Source: CAKZQX01 sp034436755 (lineage in GTDB: Bacteria; Chloroflexota; Chloroflexia; Chloroflexales; Chloroflexaceae). From it: a stretch of DNA of 64,000 bases. Made by a program: the position numbers and the translations under genes. The notes under the pieces are model-generated. The model had not been told where the DNA came from. It did not search any database and saw only the letters and a program-made list of their open reading frames with translations. The stretch covers positions 1-64,000 of the forward strand of contig DAOTVB010000157.1 of the NCBI GenBank assembly GCA_034436755.1, given 5' to 3'. Position 1 is the stretch's first letter. Each line of letters opens with the position of its first letter. This document shows, in pieces, positions 8,991 through 17,867 of the stretch.

Positions 8991-9080
8991 AATGGCGGAC
9001 ATTACGATTGTTGAGAGACCACCTGCTTTGCTATGATGAGTATACAACACCTGTTGTGGTGTTGATAAGCATAAGTCAGG

Positions 9081-9262
9081 ATTAATACCAATTTGACTTC
9101 CAAACGGCAACAATCAGACCAACCACGAAGCACACGAAGGAACACGAAGGAACACGAACGGCTGCATCGTGAGGACGATTGGGGTATGCATCAGGTGTAC
9201 TGGTTCACGCTCTTTGTGACCCTGGTGGGTTTTTTGCACGTTTGACAACAAATCGGTATAAG
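9081..9262. repeat. Family E inverted-repeat element
   Basis: The ends TTAATACCAATTTG and CAAATCGGTATAAG are inverted copies of each other, about 180 bp apart. The inside contains three ACGAAGGAACACGAA-type units. It lies directly in front of the ribosome-binding site of the secreted protein at 9273, so it could hold that gene's promoter. Only one copy is seen in this window. Confidence 0.45.
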
Positions 9263-9272
9263 GAGGTTCATC

Positions 9273-9965
9273 GTGAGACACTGGACAATTGTCACGGCAG
9301 TATTATTGGTGGTAGCTGGAGGTATGCTTCTACCCGGAAGGAATGCTGCTCTCGCTGACACTGAGGCACCGTCCACGGCTGCTGGGGAAGTGGTATACTT
9401 ACCACTGCTAGCAAAATCTGGTCCAACCGATGAAGAGATTGCGGTAGCTGTTGCTGCAATGGACCCCGCAGTTAGGTTTGAAGAGGATCGCTATATCCTT
9501 GATGAGACATTTGATCCTGAGAAGGCCGGTGTTGACCATGCTGCATATACGGTGTTGCGTGTGCAGTTGGAAAAGACGAATGCGGCGCTTGCGAGCGATA
9601 AGGCATTACAGAAAATACATCGGCAGGCAAATACATCTGCGACGCTTGCTGGGCCATGCAACAAGAGTGGGACAGAATTTACGTGGTATGGATATAAGGT
9701 GTATTTGGATTCGGAAGAAGCGGATCAGACTGCTATTGAATTTGGTTATATTTCCGCCGGAACTGGGGGTGTAACATTGGCAGATACTATTTGGTTCCGT
9801 TATTTACCTCGCCCTGTGCAAATAATCGTTGGAACTGTGTCATTTGCTACAGGGGCTATTGGAACCCTTATTAGCCAAGCAAATAAGGGTTGTGGTATTG
9901 TTACTTATCACACTGATATGAATGTCCATCCATTTTGGATACGCTCACAACAAGATGAAACATAA
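9273..9965 (+). CDS. Secreted protein, unknown function
   Basis: The 230-residue protein has an N-terminal signal peptide (about residues 4-29). A 'VYLPLLAKS' segment follows near residue 42, a motif I associate with exported Chloroflexota proteins. The C-terminal third is hydrophobic and glycine-rich (YISAGTGGVTLADTIW and VGTVSFATGAIGTLI) with two cysteines (C122 or so, and NKGCGIVTY), so it could insert in a membrane or form a disulfide. AAGGAGG lies 8 bp before the GTG start at 9273. The next gene, a membrane protein, overlaps its stop by 11 bp. Context and composition would also fit a secreted toxin with an immunity-like membrane partner, which is speculation. Confidence 0.75.
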   Translation: MRHWTIVTAVLLVVAGGMLLPGRNAALADTEAPSTAAGEVVYLPLLAKSGPTDEEIAVAVAAMDPAVRFEEDRYILDETFDPEKAGVDHAAYTVLRVQLEKTNAALASDKALQKIHRQANTSATLAGPCNKSGTEFTWYGYKVYLDSEEADQTAIEFGYISAGTGGVTLADTIWFRYLPRPVQIIVGTVSFATGAIGTLISQANKGCGIVTYHTDMNVHPFWIRSQQDET

Positions 9966-10305
9966 GCGTAATATATCATTCAAATACCAACGGACATATC
10001 TTGTTTTCTTTGCTGGTCTAGCATTTGGGGGACTGTTATTGTTTGCCTGGTCACTACATAGCAACGCTCCCATTAGTCTTATTATAACAGGTCCAATATT
10101 GACTTGCTTAGGCGGGAGTATTGTGTTCAGAGCTTTGGAAAAAGAATGGCTTGCTATTCTCCTCCATTATACTGGGGGGCTTGTCATCCTTGCCGGGGCT
10201 CTGCTAGTTCAGACCGGGCCACGAGTGTGGTATATTGTTGGCAGCATTATTCTTTTAGCAGGCGCTATTGTCGAAACTATCCAGCACGTACGGAAAACAC
10301 TGTAA
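9955..10305 (+). CDS. Small four-helix membrane protein
   Basis: Starting at ATG 9955 gives a 116-residue protein of four hydrophobic stretches (YLVFFAGLAFGGLLLFAW, LIITGPILTCLGGSIVF, LAILLHYTGGLVILAGALLV, VWYIVGSIILLAGAIV). It overlaps the end of the secreted-protein gene by 11 bp, indicating coupled translation and a linked role. The alternative upstream start at 9922 would lie well inside the upstream gene and is less likely. No family is recognised. It could be a partner or immunity factor of the secreted protein (inference). Confidence 0.7.
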   Translation: MKHKRNISFKYQRTYLVFFAGLAFGGLLLFAWSLHSNAPISLIITGPILTCLGGSIVFRALEKEWLAILLHYTGGLVILAGALLVQTGPRVWYIVGSIILLAGAIVETIQHVRKTL

Positions 10306-10423
10306 CAAACCAGAGTGCCTCTACAATGCTTTTCGCTATAGCTAGAGGTATGCATTAGTAGCTACCTTTAACCTGAGGATTGCCTCTCAGTATTATAGAG
10401 AGGCATCCTCATTCAACATATCT

Positions 10424-11610
10424 ATGTATAACTCAAGACAAGAAGTCTGGTTGGTAGTGTTGTTATGGTTCATGTCGTCGTGTTTTAGCCTGTCATGTAC
10501 ATCCAATCAGATGCCTTCCACAGAATCTCCCCCGGAATATATTCGTGCGGAACCACCTGCATATTTTACAGGTAAACCAACACCCGAAGCTGATGAAATA
10601 GGACAGTTTGAGGACAACCCATACTATCGTACTACTCTCGAACTGCCGAACCAGATTGGCATAGAGACGATGGGTGTTGGTGATGTTTACTGGCTATTTG
10701 CTGGACAACCCTTCTCGGCGACGCTCACATTCGATAATGGTACGACACATGATCTGACCTACACCTTATTGTGCATGATTGATTACCAGCAGGTACCCTG
10801 TATGGACACTGAGACAGCAGTGCGAACCACTACGCCTTCCGGGGAGCGCAGCACGCCAACATTTGCATTCGAAGGTCTCGAAAAAGGTGTGCATGTGCTT
10901 ACGCTAGCCGCAATGCCTTCGGTGCCTGTGCGCCGTGAGTTTAGCAATGACCGCGAGTTACTTGCCGATCTTGTGATTGAGTCGCCCTCGCTCTTCTGGT
11001 CTGCTGATGCAACACTATTCGTTGAGACTTACAGCTTCCCCGAACTAGAGTTTGCTGAGTTTCCCACTGGACCGAGCAGTGAACGTGGCACCGGTTCACC
11101 AAGGCTGTTTGCAACAACAATTAGCGATACGCTTGCACCAGAGGGGTTTCCGCACCCAAACATGCTCCAGGAAGCGTCGGAGATGTTTCAGGCTGTGCCG
11201 CTTCAGGTCCAGCCAGGTGCAACTATTCAGTTTTATCTGATGAGTGCCCACGACGAACAGGCTCTCTATTATCAGGCCGCAGAACAGTTTGGACTGGAGG
11301 TTGACCAGACCGTATTGCCCATGGTTATTACAACCTTTATAGATACCAGGCAAGTGCCACTCAATTCAGATTTTCAAACGGGCCGGTGTACACCCGTATT
11401 CCACGCGGTGAAGAAGTTGTCATTCCGGTTAGCATCACAGCACCAGAAGAGCCGGGGATATACTCATTCTATGCTATCTACCAGGAGGGTCCATATCTTC
11501 CAGAAGGTGAGCTTATACCACAAGAAGATGGTGGTGTTATCTATGAATACTTCGGCGATTTAACCGATCCTGCAACCACAAATCGTGTAGTATTCGAGGT
11601 AATACCATAA
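10424..11610 (+). pseudogene. Putative lipoprotein gene with a frameshift near its end
   Basis: The protein starts MYNSRQEVWLVVLLWFMSSC, a signal sequence with a plausible lipobox, followed by an acidic beta-rich exported domain with no recognised family. The frame is protein-like to about residue 316. It then switches: the true C-terminus (FSNGPVYTRIPRGEEV to VVFEVIP, stop at 11610) lies in another frame. The break coincides with TTTT at 11371-11374, and one extra T would restore a single frame of roughly 395 residues. This is either a sequencing or assembly error in a short run or a true inactivating slip. Confidence 0.6.
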
Positions 11611-11723
11611 TGTCTGCCATACCTTTGGTCTACCTGGCCTGGCCTCAATCACCCTGAGCAGCAGGTGCGGTGTGCGGCGTGAAACGTGATGAGTTCACCC
11701 GTCACGCCGCACGCTGCTGCGTC

Positions 11724-12569
11724 TTAGCGAGCGAAGCCGGGGGCATCCTGGATAACACCGACGATGCTGGTCAGATCGAAGCGGTCATCCTCGCCGCTCA
11801 GACAGATACCCGCCGACACGACGCCCAGATCCGTCCCGACCAGCGTCACGCTGCGCCGGCCGTTGCGCTGCCAGGTCACGCGCAGCCCATTGTCGGTCAG
11901 CTCGTACCCCAGCAACTGCGCGCCGCCAATCTCCAGCGCGTGGCGCAGACGGCGCTCGGTACGCGCCGCGATACTATTGACGCGCTGCTCAGTGGCTTGC
12001 TGGAGCAGCAGGGTGTAGGCGGCCTGTTCCCCCGCACCCAGCCCCGCCACATGCGACGCTTCCTGCTCGGCGGCAAGCGCGGTCCGCAACGTCTCGGCCG
12101 TGGACAGATCGGCCCGATGATCAACATCATCGTACCAGATGGTGCTACCTTCCACCCGCCCGATGATCCGCTCGAACGGCTGTCCACCTTCAACCAGGTT
12201 GACCGGCAGCGGCCCGGCGAAGCCAAAGCGCTGGTGTGCGTCGGCCGGGTTGAAGGGTAGCGCCAGCCATGCCCCGGTGCGCAGCGGCTCAAGCAGCACC
12301 AGCCGTAGCGCCGGCCAGAGTGCCAGGTAGTCGCCCCGCTGCCAGGGCATAGCCTCCGTAACAATCTCGGCGTGGCGCACGTCGCGGATACGGCAGCACC
12401 ACCAGCCCGGCCGCGCATCCGTGACGCGTAGTTCGTAGATCAGGCCACGTAGCCGCAACCGGGCGCGGCCATCCCGCAGCAGCGGAGCCATAAACTCCTG
12501 CCCATGCAGGGCCGCCTCTGCTCCGCCCAGGCGGTTGATCAGGTCAAGCGCATTGGTCTTCTTTGGCAT
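11724..12569 (-). CDS. Conserved-looking hypothetical protein
   Basis: The 281-residue protein starts MPKKTNALDLINRLGGAEAAL. It has a beta-rich first half (RARLRLRGLIYELRV, GWWCCRIRD) and a helical middle (AETLRTALAAEQEASHVAG). There is no signal peptide or transmembrane helix. It is the last of three tightly packed minus-strand genes, starting 4 bp after the PLDc_N-like gene. I do not recognise a domain. The operon with a PspC protein suggests a link to envelope stress (inference). Confidence 0.7.
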   Translation of the reverse strand: MPKKTNALDLINRLGGAEAALHGQEFMAPLLRDGRARLRLRGLIYELRVTDARPGWWCCRIRDVRHAEIVTEAMPWQRGDYLALWPALRLVLLEPLRTGAWLALPFNPADAHQRFGFAGPLPVNLVEGGQPFERIIGRVEGSTIWYDDVDHRADLSTAETLRTALAAEQEASHVAGLGAGEQAAYTLLLQQATEQRVNSIAARTERRLRHALEIGGAQLLGYELTDNGLRVTWQRNGRRSVTLVGTDLGVVSAGICLSGEDDRFDLTSIVGVIQDAPGFAR

Positions 12570-12573
12570 TGGT

Positions 12574-12798
12574 TTACCCTATTCTTCGTTCTTGTGGCTG
12601 GACAATCCAGAATGCGACTGCCCCCAGAACTGGCGCAAACACAATCGTCATGGCCCAGAGTGCGCGGGGTGTTTCTGCAAGGCTACGCTGACGTAGTCCG
12701 AACAGGGCGATGATACTGAGAACCGGCCAGAGAATAATGATCAGGATTAGGAACAGATTTACCAGTTGGGCGATAAGTAGAAATGTGTTTACTTGCAT
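12574..12798 (-). CDS. PLDc_N-like small membrane protein
   Basis: This 74-residue protein has two hydrophobic helices and a conserved-looking turn RALWAMTIVFAPVLGAVAFWI. The pattern resembles the phospholipase D-nuclease N-terminal (PLDc_N) domain, which in many bacteria stands alone as a small membrane protein. It starts 3 bp after the PspC-like gene and ends 4 bp before the next one, so the three are surely co-transcribed. Its function is unknown. Confidence 0.75.
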   Translation of the reverse strand: MQVNTFLLIAQLVNLFLILIIILWPVLSIIALFGLRQRSLAETPRALWAMTIVFAPVLGAVAFWIVQPQERRIG

Positions 12799-12801
12799 AA
12801 C

Positions 12802-13110
12802 CTAACCCGCCGCTTGTGCCAGACCCACAAAAAAGAAGATCAACCCCAGGATAAATGGCACCACAAAGAACAGCACCAGCAAGATCAGCGGTGTGTTTGA
12901 ACGCTGCTCATTTGTGTCGGGAATGATAGCCCAGGCAAGCAGATAGCCCAGGCCCCCCGTGCCACCCAGGAAAAAGAAGATGACCCAGGCCACTCGAATA
13001 ATGGTCGGGTCCAGGTCGAAGTGGCGACCCAGGCCGGCACAAACACCCGCAATGACCCGGTTATCCAGGGGACGGCGTAGCTTGCCGGTTGTGCGCGTTG
13101 TGTCAGTCAT
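12802..13110 (-). CDS. PspC-domain membrane protein
   Basis: From ATG 13110 the protein is 102 residues. KLRRPLDNRVIAGVCAGLGRHFDLD is the diagnostic PspC beginning, followed by two membrane helices (VIFFFLGGTGGLGYLLAWA and LILLVLFFVVPFILGLIFFF). PspC proteins sense or relay envelope stress in the phage-shock response. AGAAGG lies upstream of the start. The open frame extends further upstream, but only through a family A repeat, so the long start at 13314 is rejected. It is the first gene of a three-gene operon. Confidence 0.88.
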   Translation of the reverse strand: MTDTTRTTGKLRRPLDNRVIAGVCAGLGRHFDLDPTIIRVAWVIFFFLGGTGGLGYLLAWAIIPDTNEQRSNTPLILLVLFFVVPFILGLIFFFVGLAQAAG

Positions 13111-13178
13111 AATTGAAATGCCTTCTGCTGAACTTCTCCTCTGCCCCGTCTTTGCATATGTCATGCCAGCGTCGTTTA

Positions 13179-13421
13179 CCGGAGTTACGCGGTTCCTAAC
13201 CCGGAAGTTGATATCGCCTCCGGCAGGGTGGAAGATTTCATTCTTTACCCGGAAGTTGATATCGCCTCCGGCAGGGTGGAGGATTTCATTCTCTTTCACA
13301 AAAAATTTGCACAAAGTGTAAATTTTTTGTGAAAAAGAAACAAAAGTACCATGCTGCCGCAGGCGAATCGGGCTTCCATCTGGTCAAACATCCGGTTTGA
13401 ATGCCTATCGCGTAAGTCCTG
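13179..13421. mobile_element. Family A palindromic element with internal 48-bp duplication
   Basis: The element runs from CCGGAGTTACGCGGTTCC to CGCGTAAGTCCTG. Its left arm (CGGAAGTTGATATCGCCTCC and following) is duplicated in tandem with a 48-bp period. The central hairpin (about 13294-13334) has a 19-bp stem with one G-T wobble and the loop AAA. The right end abuts the SURF1 stop codon (13422-13424). No target duplication is visible. Confidence 0.75.
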
Positions 13422-14180
13422 TTATTCATCAGAGACATTTTCTGTGGGTTTTAACTCCTGGTGCAGCAGCAGCACATAGATCAGCGCCAGGATGCCCGCA
13501 AAGGTAAACCACTGCAGCGCATACCCCAGGTGCGGCCCTTCGTCCAGCGTGCCGGGTTCGACCGGTTGCGGCAGGGTGGTAGCGTCGGTTCCGGGGAGGG
13601 GTGTTTGTTGAATAAAGATTGGCAGGAGGGGGTAGGGTACCTGCGTCTGGATCTGCGCAATATCGACCCGCAGCCAGGCGTCGATGCGGGTTGCGTCGGG
13701 AAGCGGCAGGTCAGCCGGTGCCAGCGGACTGTCGGGCCGGGGTTGGGTGCGGCGGGCAATGCCCGCAACCGTCACCGTTTCGTCGGGAAGGGCATAGTCG
13801 TCCCAGGCAGCCGGTTGGGCCTGCGACTGCGGCAGCCAGCCCCGGTCAATCAGGACAGCGGTATCACTCCCGGCGATGCGGAGCGGGGTCAGCAGGTGAA
13901 CGCCGTCAATGCCGTTGAACTGCTGGTTCCGCCAGACGATACTCGCCGCATGATCATACGTCCCGGTAGCGCGTACCCGCCGAAAATGCAGCGCAGCGGG
14001 ATCGACCGGATCGCCGGTCAGGGTGACGCCGGGTTGCTCCAGGGCGGCAAGAGTGGCGGCGTTGTGGGCGCGTTTTTCCTCAAGGCGGCGCAACTGCCAG
14101 AAGCCCAGCCGGATCAGCAGAAGTACCAGAGCCAGAGCCAGCAGATGTTTGAGCAGCCAGCGTTTGCTAAGTAATTGCAT
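13422..14180 (-). CDS. SURF1-family cytochrome oxidase assembly protein
   Basis: SURF1 proteins help insert heme into cytochrome c oxidase. The 252-residue protein has a transmembrane helix at each end (LLKHLLALALVLLLIRLGFW and WFTFAGILALIYVLLL). Typical motifs between them are LGFWQLRRLEEKR near residue 25, the GxY-type RATGTYDH strand, and VLIDRGWLP. ATG 14180 is preferred over 14198 because the extra codons lie in a family B repeat. No oxidase subunit is nearby. Confidence 0.85.
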   Translation of the reverse strand: MQLLSKRWLLKHLLALALVLLLIRLGFWQLRRLEEKRAHNAATLAALEQPGVTLTGDPVDPAALHFRRVRATGTYDHAASIVWRNQQFNGIDGVHLLTPLRIAGSDTAVLIDRGWLPQSQAQPAAWDDYALPDETVTVAGIARRTQPRPDSPLAPADLPLPDATRIDAWLRVDIAQIQTQVPYPLLPIFIQQTPLPGTDATTLPQPVEPGTLDEGPHLGYALQWFTFAGILALIYVLLLHQELKPTENVSDE

Positions 14181-14189
14181 AAGCAGTGG

Positions 14190-14439
14190 GTATCGCAATC
14201 CTGAATTGGTTGTAAACTACTTTTTAGGGATTTGCTCGCAACCGCCCGATGAAGTCTGCGTTTTTAATCCAGATGTCGATGATCAGGAGTCCCGGCTTCA
14301 GCCGGAGCAGGCTTTCCCAACAGTATGCCGCTGCCGAGGCAGGCATCCAACCGGCTAAAGCCGGGAATCCCGGATGGCATGTCCGGGGTATTTGCTCAAA
14401 GTTCATAAGGCAGCACTACAACAAATGTAAGGTTGCTCT
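14190..14439. mobile_element. Family B element, copy 2, with a nested family C repeat
   Basis: The ends TATCGCAATCCTG and AAGGTTGCTCTA, and the internal CGCCCGATGAAGTCTGCGTT and CATAAGGCAGCAC, match the copy at 2812-2956. Between them is an extra segment (about 14286-14375), which starts GAGTCCCGGCTTCAGCCGG and ends GCTAAAGCCGGGAATCCCGG. It is itself an inverted repeat and is related to the repeats at 34025-34232. One repeat therefore sits inside another. Confidence 0.6.
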
Positions 14440-14959
14440 ATTACTATACCATAACTTGACATAAAAATTCCCTTCGCCCGACCAGTGTCGAATGGATGTT
14501 ACCGATACTACCCATGATACCCTTTTTCGCAACTATGCAACTATGCGGAGTTACGACATTTGCCGGATTTTGTGGTATACTTGCAACGGTAGCCAACCCC
14601 TATAACACCGTGAGGCGTGCAGCAGTGGCCCTCGGTACTGACCTCTTTGTCTACTCACCGAACCTTCATGTGCAATGAAGACATGAAGAGCGTATGTTTC
14701 GTATGATCAAGTATGGTTTGCCGGTATCTGCACCGGTCTTCCTATGAGTTCCGCCTGAGTTGCTTCATTCCGGCAAATGCAGGAGCAGGCCGCTGTGGAA
14801 CCTCGCCTTGCATACTGACAGACCCGGCGAGCGTCAGTTGGCTTTGACAGATGCTGTAATGATTGCGGCACCTGTCGCTATTACACCTGTCTTTACGCTG
14901 TTCGCATGAAAGGATTAGCTCGGATGGGCCAGCCTTTCTTCTGATACAAGGATACATCT
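14440..14959. other. Non-coding upstream region of the DEAD-box helicase
   Basis: No credible gene is seen. A possible -10 box TATACT lies at 14576-14581 with only a weak -35. If it is used, the helicase mRNA would have a leader of about 370 nt, reminiscent of the long leaders of cold-induced helicase mRNAs (inference). Confidence 0.3.
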
Positions 14960-16300
14960 TTGAGTTTTGATTCATTTGGACTTCACACATCATTGCTGGC
15001 GCAGGTAGCGCGCCAGGGTTACACCGCGCCGACACCAATCCAGTCGGCAGCAATCCCACCTATTCTCGAGGGACGCGATGTCATTGGTCTGGCGCAGACC
15101 GGGACCGGCAAGACGGCGGCGTTTGTGTTGCCGATCCTGCAGCAGTTGCTCCAGGCGCGCGCCACTGGCACACGCGCGCTGATCATCACGCCCACCCGCG
15201 AACTGGCGGCGCAGATCCATGCGGCCGTCGTTGCGCTGAGCAAGGGCACGAATGTGCGTAGCGCCACGGTTTATGGCGGCGTGAGTATGGGGCCGCAAGA
15301 GCGGGCACTGCGCTCGGGGTTTGATATCATCGTTGCCTGCCCCGGCCGGTTGCTTGATCATATTGATCGTGGCTATGTTCGATTGGATGGGTTGCAGACG
15401 CTGGTCCTCGATGAAGCTGATCGTATGCTGGATATGGGGTTCCTGCCGGCAATCAAGCGCATCCTGGCACGGCTACCGGCGCGCCGGCAGACGCTGCTGT
15501 TTTCGGCCACCATGGGGGCCGAGATTGAGAAGCTCGCCGCCGGTACAACGCGCAACGCTGCCCGCATTCAGATTGCTCCATCGTTGCCGGCAACGACGGT
15601 GACGCATGCCATCTTCCCCGTTGCGGCAACCCAGAAGATGGATCTGCTGCTGGAACTGCTTCAGCATACATCAACCGAGTCGGTATTGGTGTTTACGCGA
15701 ACAAAACATCGGGCCAATCAGGTGGCGGCGCGGCTGGAACGTGCGCGCTACAGTGTGGCCCGGCTCCATAGCAACCGCTCTCAGAATCAGCGGCAGATTG
15801 CCCTGGATGGGTTTCGCAAGGGGACGTTTCAGGTGCTGGTGGCGACCGATATTGCCGCGCGTGGTATTGATGTCACCAGCATCTCTCATGTTATTAACTA
15901 TGATATTCCCGATACAACGGATGCCTATATTCACCGCATTGGACGTACCGGCCGGGCCACCCGCACCGGTGATGCCTTTACCCTGGTGACGCCGGAGGAT
16001 CAGGTGATGGTGCGGACGATTGAGCGGGCGATCAAGCAGCCGTTGGAGCGCCGGGTTATCAGCGGGTTTACACAGCCGGGTTCCGTTTCCGCTGCGCCAT
16101 CCCCGGCTGCTTCCTCGCCCAAAGCGGACAGCCGGGCAGCGAAGGGGACAACGCCACGCAAATCCACTTCCGGAAAGCCTGCGCAGCAGCGTGCCCCGGA
16201 GGGTCGGCGAGAATCTTCCCCCCCGCGCAAGCGGTCACGCAACCAGCGCTTTGGGGGGAATGCTCAACGTGAGCAGCACCGTTACGACGACGCGCGCTGA
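14960..16300 (+). CDS. DEAD-box ATP-dependent RNA helicase, RhlE-like
   Basis: This 446-residue enzyme unwinds RNA duplexes with ATP. The motifs are in order: the Q motif (GYTAPTPIQSAAIP), motif I AQTGTGKT, motif Ia PTRELAAQ, motif Ib CPGR (usually TPGR), motif II DEAD, motif III SAT and motif VI HRIGRTGR. After residue about 375 comes a basic, low-complexity tail (SPKADSRAAKGTTPRKSTSG), as in RhlE proteins. The start is TTG 14960, with AAGGA 7-9 bp upstream. It converges with the Ro-like gene and shares a bidirectional terminator with it. A helicase beside a Ro/Y RNA locus and a tRNA array makes a role in structured-RNA handling plausible. Confidence 0.93.
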   Translation: MSFDSFGLHTSLLAQVARQGYTAPTPIQSAAIPPILEGRDVIGLAQTGTGKTAAFVLPILQQLLQARATGTRALIITPTRELAAQIHAAVVALSKGTNVRSATVYGGVSMGPQERALRSGFDIIVACPGRLLDHIDRGYVRLDGLQTLVLDEADRMLDMGFLPAIKRILARLPARRQTLLFSATMGAEIEKLAAGTTRNAARIQIAPSLPATTVTHAIFPVAATQKMDLLLELLQHTSTESVLVFTRTKHRANQVAARLERARYSVARLHSNRSQNQRQIALDGFRKGTFQVLVATDIAARGIDVTSISHVINYDIPDTTDAYIHRIGRTGRATRTGDAFTLVTPEDQVMVRTIERAIKQPLERRVISGFTQPGSVSAAPSPAASSPKADSRAAKGTTPRKSTSGKPAQQRAPEGRRESSPPRKRSRNQRFGGNAQREQHRYDDAR

Positions 16301-16324
16301 GTCGCGGGCATGCAGAAAGGCGTG

Positions 16325-16362
16325 GGAGCGGGTCCAGGTCACATGTGGCCTGGACCCGCTCC
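16325..16362. terminator. Bidirectional terminator-like hairpin
   Basis: A 14-bp perfect stem (GGAGCGGGTCCAGG paired with CCTGGACCCGCTCC) lies between the convergent helicase and Ro-like genes. The loop itself contains the palindrome CACATGTG. There is no strong T run on either side. Confidence 0.7.
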
Positions 16363-16366
16363 GGCT

Positions 16367-17791
16367 TTACCCCGCTGTCCGGCAGGGCAGTACACATGCC
16401 ATCACCTGCTCAACCAGCTCGGCGCGGCTGGGCATTGCCAGGAGTGGCAGCAAGTTGGGCAGCGCGAAGTAGTCCCCACCAAACTCCCAGACCGTCAGCG
16501 GTATGCCCGCCCGCTGCAGACTGGTCAGGAAGCCCTGGCTGCTACCGCCAACCCCGACGATGATCACCTGTGGGCCATGCCCGACCTCGCGGGCATACTC
16601 CTCGTATGCGGCGACGAAGTAGGGGTGGGTGTTCTCGCCCATGTCGGTGATGATGACCACCTGCTCGACATAATGGCGCTCGCGGGTCAGCTTCGCCAGC
16701 GGTGCGCCGATGCTGGTCGAGCCGTTCGCGCGAACCATCTTGAAGGCCTGCTCCCAGGCGCTGCGCTCGATACCCCGGGCCTGAACCTCGAAGACATCGC
16801 TGTCAAAGGCCAGGACACGGAAGTCGTCACAGACGGCGCTGATCAGGGCGGCGACCTCCTTAGCCACCGCAATCGCCTGGGTCATACTGCTGCTCTTGTC
16901 CACGAACAGCGCGGTCGGGCGTGCGATGCGGGCAATCTGCGCCACCCGCCGGTCGGTGACTTCCGTCAGTACCGCTGCGGTCTCCTCCGCAAGCTCTACA
17001 TGCGCCATGGCACGGGTGGCCTTGAGCGTCGAGACGCGCCGGTCCTGCTCGGCCTCCTTCAGCCGGGCCTCGATCAATGCCTTGACCTCGGGGCTGTCGA
17101 AGGCACCGCGCTTCTTGAGCGCTGCCAGGTGGTTGATCACCTCCTGCGGCGTCATCACCTCAATTAGCGCAACCAGCACGCTCGGCGTCACCGTCTTGAG
17201 CGCACCAACGGCGGTGGTGTAGGGAATGCGCTGCTCAACGATCAGGCGGGCCTGCTCGGCGGGTGTGCTGGTCTGGGCCAGCAGCTTGAGCTGGTAGAGC
17301 CGGCTGTCAACCGGTGGCTGCCCGTCGAACAGGATGGCCTGAGCGCGGGCGTTGGGCGCGATACGCAGGCCGGCGTAGAGATGCTTCAGGCTGTCGCGGC
17401 TACGCAGCGCGGCGCGGTCGAAGCGCTTTGGGTGGGCCTCCAGGTTGCGCAGGTAGCTAACAACCGCGCTCTTGAAGCTGCGTGGCACCTTGCCAATCGC
17501 TACCTTGGCGTGATCCAGCGCAGCGGCAACCATATGGGGCGGCAGGCGCTGCAGCAGTACCCAGCCCGCCTCACGATGCTCGAAAAAGTCGCTGGTCAGC
17601 AGGTGGGCCACGAACAGCACCTTGTGGTCGCGGACCTCGCCCCGCTCGCTGTACCAGGCTGCCAGGTGCCCATAGAAGAGCGGATCGCGCTCGATGCCGC
17701 TCTGATGCAGCGGAGCCAGGGAGTTTAGCTTGCCGTGGGGCGTGGTCAGGAACGAGTTCAGCATCTGGATGCGGACATCAAGCTCGGTCAT
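16367..17791 (-). CDS. Ro60/Rsr-like TROVE and vWA-domain RNA-binding protein
   Basis: From ATG 17789-17791 the protein is 474 residues. The first ~260 residues are helical-repeat-like and match the TROVE pattern of Ro proteins as I recall it (IPYTTAVGALKTVTPSVLVA, then MTPQEVINHLAALKKRGAF). The C-terminal part is a von Willebrand A domain with the MIDAS motif D298-K-S300-S-S302 and ITDMGENTH. Ro proteins form a ring that binds misfolded RNA and, through a Y RNA, exoribonucleases. Here a tRNA-like structured RNA lies 150-280 bp upstream on the same strand, as rsr and YrlA-type RNAs do in other bacteria. The length is a little below that of Deinococcus Rsr. Another vWA/HEAT protein remains possible. 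Confidence 0.78.
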   Translation of the reverse strand: MTELDVRIQMLNSFLTTPHGKLNSLAPLHQSGIERDPLFYGHLAAWYSERGEVRDHKVLFVAHLLTSDFFEHREAGWVLLQRLPPHMVAAALDHAKVAIGKVPRSFKSAVVSYLRNLEAHPKRFDRAALRSRDSLKHLYAGLRIAPNARAQAILFDGQPPVDSRLYQLKLLAQTSTPAEQARLIVEQRIPYTTAVGALKTVTPSVLVALIEVMTPQEVINHLAALKKRGAFDSPEVKALIEARLKEAEQDRRVSTLKATRAMAHVELAEETAAVLTEVTDRRVAQIARIARPTALFVDKSSSMTQAIAVAKEVAALISAVCDDFRVLAFDSDVFEVQARGIERSAWEQAFKMVRANGSTSIGAPLAKLTRERHYVEQVVIITDMGENTHPYFVAAYEEYAREVGHGPQVIIVGVGGSSQGFLTSLQRAGIPLTVWEFGGDYFALPNLLPLLAMPSRAELVEQVMACVLPCRTAG

Positions 17792-17810
17792 GGTTGCACC
17801 TCTTTTCTGA

Positions 17811-17856
17811 TAGGGTACAGGGTACAGGTTGCAGATTGCAGGGTACAGGTTGTAGC
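17811..17856. repeat. Heptanucleotide tandem repeat (GGTACAG type)
   Basis: Six or seven imperfect 7-bp units (GGTACAG, GTTGCAG, ATTGCAG, GGTTGTAG) lie just upstream of the Ro-like start codon. It is one of many period-7 repeats in this window's gaps. Confidence 0.8.
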
Positions 17857-17867
17857 CGGCAATGACA

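Noticed and set aside
8767..9036. An 89-residue protein over the 113-bp duplication
   Set aside because: The duplication period is not a multiple of three, so the two halves have unrelated sequences. No coding signal is seen.
13111..13314. Longer start for the PspC protein
   Set aside because: The extra residues are a direct translation of a family A element with its duplicated arm.
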